From assembly GCA_027605045.1 (NCBI GenBank), contig JAQFWX010000020.1, positions 62,001 through 126,000 of the forward strand: DNA of 64,000 bases, written 5' to 3'. Shown here piece after piece: positions 1 to 11,798 of this stretch (positions are counted from its first letter, which is position 1; each line of letters opens with the position of its first letter). This DNA is from Phallus indusiatus. Taxonomy: Eukaryota; Basidiomycota; Agaricomycetes; Phallales; Phallaceae. The translations under genes and the position numbers were made by a program. The notes under the pieces were generated by a model, which saw only the letters and a list, made by a program, of their open reading frames with translations, made no database searches and was not told where the DNA came from.

Positions 1-36
1 CGACTTTATCTGTGCGCGCAAATACCAAGTATCGCA

Positions 37-1825
37 TCAAACAGCGGCCATATATGGATCCCTACGAGTGTGAATAGACGTCGAGTCGCTAGCACCATCC
101 GATGATTCGTCTCCGAAGACTTCAGGATCGAGACCATCATTATCTCCTGCCTCAAGTGTGGCACTAGCACGATTCGAGTTGTTGGCATGATCACCTAGCT
201 CCACAATGATAGATCGGTCCACGTGTTGCAGGACGGTTTGAATTTGCAGTGTTGGCAACGTTATGTTTTTGGCTTCTATTTCTTCGGAGTTACGTTGACG
301 AAGGTCCAATGTAAACCCAGTAACCAAAATAGATGATAGACTATGAATCAAAATGAGAATGAGAATGGAGTAAACAACTTCAGAAAAAACCAGATAGTCT
401 TACCTGTTTTCGTAAATAATTAGAATGTTAAGTACCGGGCTCTATTAGTGGCAAAAAAAAACTGTATCGGATTGAATCCTGAATGCATTGATGTCGGCAC
501 TTACATTCACCCCCTAGATGGAAAATTAGAGTTGGGATAAACGCCAAGTGTAAACTTACTGCTTGATGAACGATTATGCTGGTAATGGCCACAGTAATCA
601 CAAAGCTTAGTACGAAGATGAATGAAGATAATGCATTTCAAATAAATACATATGCTCACAATATTCTCGAGAAAACTAAGTTAACTCATTAGAGTAGATC
701 TCACCAGGAGTATTATTGAGACGCACTCTGTGACAGGAATATGGAAACGAGGTCCCGGTTGCTTTGAATTCCAGCCTCACGCTTTAATCTCCAGGTTCCC
801 CAAATGTTCCACAAGCAGACTCCGAATACTATGAAATCGGTAACAACGGTGACAATATTTGAAAGAAGTCCGACTAGACTCAGTTCCTCTGAAATGTAAA
901 CAAATCAATCAAAGAGCCCGATGACGCCGCTCATGATTAGGAACAAATGCATAGAATGTGAATGTACCATTGGCACTATAATTATAACGTTAGTAGGAAA
1001 TGGGATAAAACTGTTTGACTGACTAACACGGGAACACATCCATTGAATACGATTAGTTCTGAGGAACAGTTTATTAGATTCTCTCAGCCAGTCAACTTAG
1101 AAGTCCTTTTACCGAAAAGTAGTATGCCCGCGCCCGCCAGGACACTGAACAATAAAATTCCACCCAGAATCTTATTACCTCGACAGAGAGAATATGCTCG
1201 GGCGACCAATAAACCTTATGTAGATTTGGTTATGAATGCACACCCAGCAAACACTGTTGCACTAACCTTGAACACCAAAATATGCGAGAAGAGTCATAAC
1301 ATTTGAGGCATCAGCGAGATCATTACAAGCCCTTCCTTTTTTTCAGCTTTCTGGTTTCGTCAAGTGAGAACAGAATCGTACCTTCCCTGAAGAGGACCAT
1401 TGAACCTATCAGTACTTACGGTCGTCGAGAATTAAAAATATTTTTACTCACCGGTAAGAATTGAACGGGGATATTGAGCCCTTCACCAATCAAGGTCCCG
1501 TATCTTGCACAGATATAAAGGAACGTTGGTACACTGAATCGCTTGGACCAGATATATTCGACTTCTCGTCCAAAACTTAGTATGGTAGCATATGTTACAA
1601 GCACTATGGGTTTACAGATTCAGGTCATCAATTTCTCCTAATCAAGATTTGGGCAGCTCACCTAGATTGCTGATAAGACACAGTCCAAAAACATTACTAT
1701 ACATAGACTTAATATTTTGTGTCATTGTAGAAAACAGTTTGCTACCTTTCAAATACTTCTTGAATAAAAGCATCCATCATGGCGGCATCCTGAGCTTCAG
1801 TCATATTACTGGTCGTGTTGTTCAT
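37..1825 (-). CDS. DUF6533-domain multi-pass membrane protein
   Basis: Integral-membrane protein of the DUF6533 family, a multi-spanning basidiomycete family of unknown function. Seen: a first exon at 1825-1746 beginning MNNTTSNMTEAQDAAMM and ending at a GT donor; an exon at 1603-1452 with the family signature ATILSFGREVEYIWSKRF followed by hydrophobic FLYICARYGTLI; a further exon near 1225-1105 with ARAYSLCRGNK, the family's second motif, and the membrane segment ILGGILLFSVLAGAGILLF; and a hydrophilic last exon, at most 351-37, ending RRDPYMAAV. Several middle exons, perhaps including a micro-exon near 1670, are not resolved, so the span is more secure than the exon structure. Family membership is firm; function is unknown. 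Confidence 0.7.
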
Positions 1826-4800
1826 TTTTGAGAATAATAAATAAAAATCTGAATGGCAGATGCCTGTGTGTTAGATTATGACAGTTTCTAAGATATAAGG
1901 CAATGGCACCACAGCGATGCTACTGGTGAAGGAGGAAATAAGAGTCAAAAAGATCGATAGCGGTTTAGGGGAAAGTGGAGCCTTTTAAATACAGAAGATA
2001 AGTTCTTCTGTGATTAGAGTCATCGGTTTAACTCATATTAGGATCTCATCTTACTGCGATGAACTAAGATCTTTGAAATTCCGAGCTCTGGCGGAGGGAG
2101 ATCAGACGGAACTGATGTCAGTCCGGGTTATCCGGTCCAATAAACACAAGAGTTTGAACGCTCAATCGTCAAACAAACGTCGCCTATCAGACCGTCATGG
2201 CTACGTAAATCATTAGAAGGTAAATGTTATTGTCGACCGATACACGTATGTATATTAAAACTCACACAGGATTGCGAGTTGTGAAGAATTCTAGCTGATA
2301 ATGGATAACTACGACTGATTGAGGTCGATCACTGATTCAATCCAACTCGGCATGCTTACACCGCATCCAATACGGATCGCATCCCTCTGGCTTTACACAC
2401 GAGAGCCGCACATTCTGTGTTCAGCTTTGACCACCCACTGCTGTGCTTAATGGGATACACACCACTGCATCGCTCGGTGCCGAATCCTCGGGACTTCATT
2501 CTGGCAAAATGTTTTGCAAACGCCTAGTTTGTTCCTGGCCAAAGAGATCTGCATTCGTAACTGAAATCACAAGATTTCCATGTCGACTTGATTGATTAAG
2601 CGTATGACCTATACAGCCCATTAGTGCCAAACTGAAAGAAGTCTTGAATCAAACGAGACGGGAATTTCATGAACAGACGTACTTTTTATGAAATACCTTG
2701 ATGCCGAACTTGAACTGGCACCCTTGTTGCGATAGAATCACTGGCCGACATTAGATCTGAATGGGCGCGAGGAAATGTAAGGGTGGGATCATCCTAACAA
2801 AGTTAAGCTGACGAGTTGGAGGAGGAAGGAACAAGGAACGACCGTCATCCCAACTTCGCACAGCAGCGGATCATACTAGAGTCATAGCATGGCTTGCATT
2901 ATTAGGATGTATCTTGCAATCTCAATCACTCCTTAAGTATGTAGTAGCCGATTATGGATAGCATGTGAAACTAAGATGAGATTTGAGATTTTGAGGTACG
3001 CGACGGCCGGAAAAATTCGCTATCTTGTGGGTGAATGTGACGACGTGTTATTAGTTTTTCCTCATACTGCCATGAGCATTTGACAGTCTGAGAGTGCAGA
3101 AGGGGGAAAGATGAATCGATGAAGCTTGAGGTTGAGGCGTTCAGAAAGGCAAGCATCATTGGAGGACCGTGCGCTGAGAAGAAAACCTCGGCAACGTCAC
3201 ATGTGTCACGACTGGATTTCGTTGCCAGCAATCCGCGCTTAGACAGCATCGGAGCCACCCGAATGCTCTTATCAAGGACTTCTAAATGGTATCGACAAAG
3301 GGTAATCCAAAACGCATGTTTGAGCTGATAAATACGTGTACCAAACATATATACATCGAACGAAGCATTAACAGCTATAAAATATCTTTCCTTCCCCTAA
3401 AAATCGACGTTTTCTTCAAGTCCTCGATGGAATGATCTTCTTAGCCGGTTCCCATTTTATGAGAGCTCAGTAATGTCGGCAGTTGACAAGACTCGAATAA
3501 TTATCTCAGCGGTGGTCTTTTACGTTTCGGAAGGTGGCGTAAGAAGGCCCGTTTCGTGACGTACGGACGCGTCAAACCGGCCGTGAATTGGTTTGGTCTC
3601 TCGACTCATCTTCCGGGGAGCAACCTTAACTATGTCTCTAGACTCTTCTTTTTCAATTCTTCTCCTTTCATACACCTCTAGCCATTTCGCACGTGCAGTA
3701 TGTGCCGGGTGGTCCGCGAAAGCGTGTGGATGAGGCTGGGCTCGGGTAGCGACCCATGGTTTAAAAGGCGATGCAGCTTGAATGTCATAGGTGATTAAAG
3801 AGTAAACCCCTTCTTAAGATTTTATTTACCTGAATCCACTGATAGTAGGGTTGGCTTCGGTTCGAAAACAGGGCCAAAATAAGGTTCGGTTCTCCAAGGA
3901 TTCCTTGACATTAGTACGTATTTTCGAGACGAACGGCAAGGAGACCTAGTTTGACAACTTTACGCAAGCGTAATCAATTAATTGAAGAAGAACTGGATGC
4001 AAATCGTCAGCATTGAGCGAAACGGAAGCTTGAGCTAAATCTTACCAAGTATTTGAAGTTTGAACCGGAATCTTGTAAAAAAGGTGACAGCTAAATCATG
4101 TAGAATGGCTCATGTTTATATGGTTCAAAACGTGCGTTGCATCATGCAAGCTTCCTTTTTTCTCTTGTGAAACAAAGGAAAAGAAAGGACAAGAAAAGAC
4201 GTGGACGGTGGCAGTGGGACAAAGGTATTGTTGAAACATGTCTAACGAACAACGGCAGCATTTTATGCGTATGGTCCAACTTTTTACCAATTTTCCATAC
4301 ACAAAGTAGGCGAGAATCTTAGCTGCTCACCCACTGGTACGACTCCCGAGTTGGAGGAATAAATGGCGACCGGGCCGACTAAGCCAGATTAGCAACCGCG
4401 TGACTTCATGTCACGTGTTCGTGGACCACGTCCGTCGTCAACAAAGGCGAAACGAAGGCAAACCTTAAGTTCCTCAGGGATTGAGCATCGTGTATTTAGA
4501 CAGAATGCACCAAAGGCGAGATGATAAGGCGGGTAAGCCGAATGTTTGATCTGAGAGTTGTTTTTAATTAAGTTTTTTTTCAAACAAGTTACAAACAAAC
4601 ACAATGCATTAGAAAGAAAACGGGTTTTACAAGTATGAAGGCTGGGCCGGATGACCCATATGATAATCATACTATGCGCCATAGCAATCTCATACACAAA
4701 ACAGATATCCAACATTAGTCAGGTAAGTTTTCTTCGACGATGCGACTCTCTTTCGCAATTCTTTTTCTCTTGAGATCCTAATACGCATTTTACCCCAGAA

Positions 4801-5045
4801 ACCGTTTCTTACATGGTCGTTTTCTCCCGAACTCGTCATTTTGTATTTAACCGATGTCAAGCATTGATTGATAGAGGTGATGCAAAGATTCTCGGTGCCG
4901 TCTCAGCTCAACTGCTTACTAGTAGAAGATCACGTTATGCGAATAACGCTGAACAAGTTTTTCCTATCCAACCCACCCGACCCCCACTTGGCATTACTGA
5001 CCTCTTTCCGCCCCTAACATTTTACGGACTCGGTATTAATCACAC
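1826..5045. other. Intergenic stretch with no recognisable gene
   Basis: About 3.2 kb between the divergent DUF6533 gene and receptor-like gene A. Open frames here are short, lack family motifs and do not join through plausible splice sites. It should hold both promoters. No repeat or RNA gene was recognised. Confidence 0.4.
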
Positions 5046-7071
5046 ATGTCAACAAGTCCTACACGTTTCATTCAACTAGCCAATGATGATTCGCGGATAA
5101 ATTTTGGGCCCAGTGGTAATGCATGGAGTAGCGTTCCAGGATCAAGTAGTATGTTTCAAGTTGGAACCATGGGATCTCCTGTATCGTCTTCTTTAAGAAC
5201 TACAAACAATGGCACGATTTCTTTCAATTTTGAAGGTTAGTTGACTTTCAAGGTCGTCTGAGGTCGATCCCGGTTTACTACTACAATTTTAGGTTTTGAT
5301 ATAGTGGTCGTAGTATCATATATCCCACCGTCGTCGGGCGGTTCCAATCCCATAGCGAGCTGTAAAGTAGACAACAAAGTAGTGGGTACGAACACGCCGC
5401 CATCTGCGCAGAACAACTGGCCTATTTGCGACAGTGGAAATCTGTCGGATGGCCAGCACACCCTTGTGGTTGATATTTCAAATCCCGCTGGCTCTTCCAT
5501 CTTTTTCGACTACATCCTATACGCTCCTTCGCCCAACAGCCCGCCCGATTTGACTGATGCATCTGTTCGAATTGAGGCAGATGATCCGTCTATAACATAT
5601 TCCGGAGGCTTTGTCATTGAAAGCGATACAGGCTCAGCTCAGCTTACAAACGCTGGGAATGCATTCATCAAAGTATCATTTACTGGTGAGCTGAGCGGCG
5701 CCGTTTTCATTAGATATTACTGATCGGCATAGGTCAACAGCTCACCTGGTACGGGGTGTATTCAACATTCCTGCCTTTTGTTGCATCCACGGCCGAGTAT
5801 TCTATCGACGGGGGATCTCCAATACAGTTCCCTCTGGCAGGTCTTGTTGACGACGGGACCAACACGACGGCTTTACTTAATCAAAATTTATTCCAAACCG
5901 AAGTTCTCCCGCAAGGATCTCACGAACTGACTGCAACATATCTTGGGAACGGAGAGCATACGGCACTGGGTCTCGCCTTTGTAGTGGTGCAGAACGGAAG
6001 TGGTGTCGCCGCACCTTCAATTACAACATCTGCTAGCATTGGCGATACCCCTGGAAATACCGGTCCACCTACTACATCACCGCAGTCATCATCAGATTCG
6101 ACAAAGTCACATAATAACAGGAATATAATTATTGGCGTCGTTGTGGGAGTCGGCGCCTTCCTCTTCCTCTCTATTGGACTTCTTCTTTTCAGAAGACATG
6201 TAAAGCGTACCCGGGTGAAAAAGGAAATCTTGAAGTCCGAAACTTTATCAAAATCGGATCCTATGGGCCCTCTCAAGACGAATTCTTCCGAGTTTCTCAA
6301 TCGGAATTCAAACCCCCTTCCATTTACAACCATTTCAAAACATGCTAGCATGCCAGTACGACTTACTAGTCAAACGGTCACATCAGACTCGTTCTACAAT
6401 ACCCCAACTCGGATCATCCCGCCAATGATCCCGAATGAGGTACAGAGCACAAGTTCAACAAGAACATCGACACTGGCTCAGTCAATTGATGTTCCTGAAA
6501 CTTCATCATTACTTTCAAACCTGCGATCACCTTACACCCCTACGCCGACTCCGTTTCACATTCCGACTCTTCCGACGCACCAAGTACTAGTAGAAGCGGA
6601 TCAACAACCACGTCAAACAGCAGTTCTCAGCACACTTCAAATACCTCATATCGCCGGATTTCCCTCGCACAACCTTACTGATCCAGTCGTTGCTGCTACT
6701 GCTAGTAGTGTTGCATTGGACGGTAACGGTAGACGATTACCAGAATCCAATTTCCCAGCAAGGGGAAAGGTAAACCCAGGTCCAGGTGCGGCTCGGGAAA
6801 TGTCTGTCGGCGCTGATACCTCTCGGGAGACAACCGAAGTGTCAGCTTTGAACTCAACACTAGTTTCACCTTCACCTCTAGCTCCATTGACGGTGAGTAA
6901 TAATACAAAAACTGACATCACATGGTTATTAACGAACCTCAGATCAACGACGAAAGGAATACAGATAGTGGAGTTCGTTTGGGTAGGCAACAAACGTTGT
7001 CGTACGGCGCGTTATCGTTGTCTTCAGTTCTTTCGAAAGATGGATTACCTCCTGTGTATACTTCCCGTTAA
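5046..7071 (+). CDS. Receptor-like single-pass membrane protein, paralog A
   Basis: Predicted single-pass surface protein of about 623 residues. Exons 5046-5235, 5293-5685, 5733-6892 and 6943-7071 join in phase. The N-terminal half has two beta-rich modules. The first begins RFIQLANDDS and contains SAQNNWPICDSGNLSDG; the second begins LTWYGVYST and contains AEYSIDGG, HELTATYLG and LAFVVVQN. They resemble galactose-binding-like sandwiches, which is an inference. A Ser/Thr-rich stalk leads to the membrane segment IIIGVVVGVGAFLFLSIGLL followed by FRRHVKRTR, so the N-terminus should be outside. The disordered tail ends in a separate exon with TDSGVRLG and LPPVYTSR. No classical signal peptide precedes the start, as in paralogs C and D. 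Ligand and pathway are unknown. Confidence 0.85.
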
Positions 7072-7629
7072 TATCCGTTGTAGGCGAAGTGATAATGGCG
7101 TTTCCTCCTCCGTTCTCTCTTTGAAAGAAGGATACTCCAATCCTAGCACGGACTTTTATGATATATATCAGTAATGCATATGCTTTTTCGACAAATTAAG
7201 TAATATCATCGCTAGTCGCTGATGTGGCAACAGGCTCGTACTGAATGGGGAGGATGAAACGGGAGCAGACGCAAGGGATACTCCAAAGTATATTAGCATA
7301 CTATGTATGTATGTATATCTTTCAACAACCAACAACGCTATTTGAGTATAGAAATTATCAAATTGAGACATCGTGTCATACCTATGGCCCAATATTAGAC
7401 AAACCTAAAGTTGCGCTCCTGGCTTTGCACCAACCACCGTTGAGGTGACCTGAATTATCTGTCCAGCAAGCTGAAAGGCAGAGACCCAAAGGATTTTGGT
7501 ATTTCAGTAAATATCTTGTTCTGGAATTTTGAGACATTCCTTCCTGCATTCCATCTCCAACCCCTGTACCCCTAACTGACCAACCTCTTTTGCCACCAAC
7601 AACCATCTCGACTAGTATCTCGACCGGCA

Positions 7630-8150
7630 CCATGGAATTAAAAGGACCACCCTCGAAGAGTTCTCAGAATTTCTCAGACACCAGCCTAGAAACCCAAGAC
7701 CAGAGCCAGTTGCGAAACCTGTTTATAATGTGGTGCGTTCTTTTTTTTTGGTATCGTTTAGACATCTGACCCATTTTTCACCTGCGTGTGTTTCAGGATC
7801 CATCCTTGGATAACCCAGAAGACAACCCAGCAGGCTTTAAATCATTCACACTTCCATCTCAAATAGAATTAGACCGACTTACCAATGAGTGGAGTGAATA
7901 CAATAAACGCCAAGTAATGTGTTTTCGAGCTTGCCTCAATCGCCAAATCACTCACCTTTTTCATGGCAGGCGGCAATATTGTGGGGGCCTGAGATTTCAC
8001 GAATGTGAACCCTTGAGGACATATTCCCCTTTGACTGGTGCTCATCCAGGTGCTCATTGTTATTTCGGTTAGTTTGCCACCGTGCCACAGGCAGTTTATG
8101 CTCAGACTCGGATGTCTCACCTCCTAACCTACGGCATACTGGTATGCGGG
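7630..8150 (+). pseudogene. Unidentified spliced reading frame, probably incomplete
   Basis: Coding-like pieces on the plus strand. A first stretch reads TTLEEFSEFLRHQPRNPRPE and joins at a GT donor near 7737 to an exon at 7797-7913 (DPSLDNPEDNPAGF, then SQIELDRLTNEWSEYNKRQ). A later piece from about 7970 reads AAILWGPEISRM, and a hydrophobic piece follows near 8050-8140. An ATG in good context at 7632 is in another frame, so no start codon fits the first piece. The opening TLEEFSEFL is reminiscent of the start of fungal RGS domains, but nothing decisive follows. I treat it as a truncated gene or an unresolved small one. Confidence 0.25.
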
Positions 8151-8380
8151 GAACCAGGGCTCACTTGTATACATTGATCTACATTTTTACGATAGAAATA
8201 TGCCAAATGATACACGATATACGGCAAAACAGCGGGCGGTCTTGAAATCAGCGTATCGTCCTTTTGAGTCGCACAGAGTCCAGTATACCGAATTTTTGCA
8301 AACAGTAGTTCCGCGCGCCCACGTTTATCATGATCAAAGATGAATTATTTTATCTACATAAAACTGTCCGAAATTTTCAC

Positions 8381-9478
8381 CTAAATAGCCGTCCAAACAT
8401 CCTCCATTAGCCGCATGCACTCGTCAGTCACATCTTTCCATTCACATACACTGGCTTCTTTTGTCCCACAGGCCGACATCGAGTCTTTACTATCCCTATT
8501 GGATTGTACTGCTTCTTCGACTTCTTTGGCGTGCTGGAAAGTCGGAACTATTTCCAGCTTATCTCCAGCCCATTCTCCCCGATGAATTGGTCCTCTGTAA
8601 CGCATCGATATATAATCACTAGTAGACCAACAAATTTTGGCAAGAACAATGTGTCCGAGATTGAGAGGAGGGTTCGGTTGACTTTCAGATCCTTCAAAGA
8701 GGTACTCTAGGCCCTCATCTCTGACATATAGCTTCTTCGACAGGTTTCTAAGAACAAAGCAATTGCTCATGCGATACCCTTTACACAAGTAATTCCAAAT
8801 CTCCATCTCCGAAGGATTCAAGGTAAGAAAACGCTGTGGAAACCGGGAAAGAAGGCACCAGGTACTGCGACTGCGATCGGGCCAATCGTACCTTGTAAGA
8901 TACGAGTCGTATTCCTTCATAGATATACCGTCTGGCCAATCATTTTTTTCCTGAAAGTCACCCGCGCAGATGATTCGAGTATTCGCCCAGGTATTCTTGA
9001 CGATGAGGTTGTCTCGAATACGAATGATATGCCGCTTTCCAATTTCCCAAAGACGCTGAGACGTCAGTGATAAAAACACGCAGTCCGTTAGGTCATCATT
9101 GCAGTCATAAACCATATCCAGAATTTCGGGGGGAAGCCCGTCGAGTGTAATGGACTCGCTCTCATCACGCTTTCTACAATAAGAATCAAACGTTTGAACG
9201 ATAGGAAAGAAAGAATTCTTCCTACCGGTTAACCTTTTCACAAGAGAGAACATGCGCTTCGATGTACCTAATCATTGCATTGCTCTCCGCAAGCCGCGTC
9301 AATAACATCTCCAACTGACGAGCAGGGTCTGGTCTAAAAAAGAACTCATTCATAGTTTTCCCGCCCCATATCATGATCTGTTCGTGTCTGTCCATATTGA
9401 ATCTAGATCATCCATGCATTAGTTTAGTCTTTCTCAGAAGTCGCGTTTTCTTACTAACAGATCCCAGTATTGACCCAT
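8381..9478 (-). CDS. F-box-like protein, MGQYW family, copy 1
   Basis: Basidiomycete F-box-type protein of about 329 residues, expected to act as a substrate adaptor in SCF ubiquitin ligases if the F-box binds Skp1. Exons 9478-9459 (20 bases, MGQYWDL), 9402-9226 and 9173-8381 total 990 bases in phase. The F-box-like segment LDGLPPEILDMVYDCNDDL lies at about residues 70-110. Two blocks follow that are shared with the copy at 44-45 kb: FVLRNLSKKLYV and YRGPIHRGEWAGDKLEIV. A later ATG at 9253 also opens a frame, but the 9478 start is preferred because the second copy has the same 20-base first exon and MGQYW is the usual family start. The substrate is unknown. Confidence 0.8.
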
Positions 9479-9870
9479 TATGGCAATACAATGAGAGACG
9501 AGAGCGTGAGCTGGGGCCATTTATGAGATTTCGATGTGAATAAAGGATGCTGCAAAGCTTCTGAGATGCCCATCATCAACAGTCCAGACGTCCCAATGTT
9601 CATGCGTCGAACATCCATGGTCCTTGCATGGTCCATGGCCGAGAGCCAAACCAAAAGGGCATCTTGTTCATTTGTCAGCCTCCTTATGTAAATACACACA
9701 CGTGATTGATTTCGTCACACGAGCGCTCAGCGCTTGGGAACGTGTCAAGTCCTCCGAGTCGTTTTGCTCTGTCCAACTTCTGTCCGCCAGCATCTATTGA
9801 GCTGCATAAACTATTACCTTCTCTATTGACAGCATCGAGGAATAAAACGCACTGAGCACGTTATACTGAT

Positions 9871-11587
9871 ATGGATATATACCCCGACGCGAAAAAAGCT
9901 AAGGCGACATCCACTCGTCATATCCAAATCGTATCTGTCAATGTAAGCAGTGAATTTATTATAATGTTGATGTATCAGGCCTTATTTATTCTTTCCGATA
10001 AGGAATCAAATATCTCTACCAAAAGAACCGGTGTCCGTCTCGGTGCCCTTAACGTCAACGTGTACCAAACGCTCAAGGACGTTTTCATGCCTGCAGGATA
10101 CCCTCACTCAGTCAGTCCTGGTAGCGTATGTTTAGTTTCTAGATTAGAGCCCTGATGCTTACATGATTAAAAAGACTATCTGAAGTATGCTGCGCCAACT
10201 GCGTTACCCCGACATCTTTGCTGATTGTTGAACAGCTACCAAATATACGATTCGTTGCAAGCTTTTAGTAGCGCAATTGCAGGGTTGTTTGCTTCTCGAG
10301 CTGTTCTGGAAGGTAGTTATCTTCCCTCTTAAATTTGCAACATTTAATTTCATTAGGCTTTGGTTTCAGCGACGCAAAATTATTCGCAACTACCGCCATC
10401 TTCATAAACATAGTTCAAGATGCTGCCAGTCGTTTATCGAGCACGTAAATAACCTCAAAATCAATTATTACCACTAACCTGTTTTCTCCAGCTATCCTCT
10501 TCGCCTGGCGGATAGGTACGGCTCTTGAGCCTGAATCTAAGAAATACCGTCTTCTCGCAGACATATTCAACGACACCGCCATGATCCTTGACTGTCTCTC
10601 TCCCCATATCCCTTCGAAATCTATCCGATTGCTTTTGATCTGTCTTGGTGCTGGTTTCAGAGCTCTCTGTGGCGTCGCAGCTGGTGGGGCTAAAGCCGCC
10701 TTGAGTGTCCATTTTGCAAGGGCTAATAATGTGGGCGATTTGAACGCAAAAGATTCCAGTCAAGAGACAGTTATTGGACTTCTTGGCATGCTCGTACGCC
10801 TTTTTTTTCGCAGTAGTAACCCTAGGCCTCATGTTTGATCTAGGTTGGATCAGTCATCATCGGGAGAGTCACAACTCCAATAACAACGTGGATCTTCCTC
10901 CTCGCTTTGATTGCCATCCACATGTTAATGAACTACCTGGCCGTCCGATCGGTGATGATGCGTACCCTAAATCGTCAACGCTTAACACTCGCATACTGCG
11001 CGTTCCGCAGCTCATCATCACACAACCAGATCCAAACTCCAGCTCAAATCTCAAAAAGAGAGTACATATTCGCTCGTGGTGGGAGACTTTATGACTACAG
11101 TACCTTGATATCGGGTGCATTTTTGGGTCACTGCAGGTTCGAAAACTTCATATCGGCGAGACAAATCGGGCTCTTATCTGAGCCCCATGTCACATCCCTT
11201 CTTAACATATTCTCGGACGAGAAGTATATTTTGAGTTTTGGTGGTGGCGGTAATGAAGGCTTGCGAATTCAGATTTACTTACGCGAAGACGCTACTTCTC
11301 GGGATACACTCAAAGCATGGATGCACGCTATCGAGTTAGCCTATTTAGCGCGAGACAGAAGGAAGGATAAAAGCAATGTATTCTCCTTTTCCGACGATGA
11401 TGTACTTGATATCATTCGTAAATCGTTCCAAGTCGTTTTGCAAGCTCATTCAAAGTTTTGCGAGGAACTGGCGAAGCGAGGATGGGATTTGGAGACGGGC
11501 GCTCTTCTCACAAGTGAAATCGCTCGGTTCAAAATTATCAATACCGATCGCGACATGCCTAGAGGAGAAACCAAGAAAAATATTTGA
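9871..11587 (+). CDS. RUS family (DUF647) protein
   Basis: Member of the ROOT UV-B SENSITIVE (DUF647) family, linked in plants to vitamin B6 homeostasis; fungal roles are little known. Exons: 9871-9942, 9979-10120, 10175-10184 (a 10-base micro-exon), 10236-10312, 10357-10444, 10492-10793, 10844-11587. Family blocks in order: VFMPAGYPHSVSPDYL, YDSLQAFSSAIAGLFASRAV, ILFAWRIGTALEPESKKYR, LLADIFNDTAMILDCLSP, GAGFRALCGVAAGGAKAALS, NYLAVRSVMMRTLNRQR, then a variable C-terminus to KKNI. Length, about 478 residues, suits the family. One junction is odd: joining 10444 to 10492 leaves one extra base, so the frame closes only with a poor upstream donor (near 10428-10434) or if there is an indel. The gene converges on phytoene desaturase. 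Confidence 0.85.
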
Positions 11588-11752
11588 AAAGGACTAGAAA
11601 ATTTGTATTGTAAAATTTTGTATTGAGATCAGCACTACGTATAAAAACTGCTTTGCTCTGACTAGAAGGACATAACAATGTTGGAGTGAGTGATATGGTC
11701 ACTCTAGATTAGATAGTAAAATTACATAACGGACTGTACAGCAGAACCTGAA

Positions 11753-11791
11753 GCGTCGGTCAGAAGACGCAAATAGTCTTCGGACCGACGT
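11753..11791. other. Stem-loop between convergent genes
   Basis: Arms 11753-11768 and 11776-11791 pair at 14 of 16 positions around a 7-base loop; flanking CTGAA and TTCAG extend the pairing past a bulge. It sits between the 3' ends of the convergent RUS and phytoene desaturase genes and may be a 3'-end structure for either transcript. Role is inferred. Confidence 0.6.
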
Positions 11792-11798
11792 TGTTCAG

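Noticed and set aside
2971..3348. 125-codon minus-strand open frame
   Set aside because: No family motif, no splice partners and composition like non-coding DNA.
4137..4322. Short plus-strand frame rich in basic residues
   Set aside because: Sixty-one codons in AT-rich intergenic DNA with no context; not supportable.
9478..9699. Minus-strand open frame upstream of the first F-box gene
   Set aside because: No motif; it lies just upstream of the 20-base first exon starting at 9478 and does not splice to anything.
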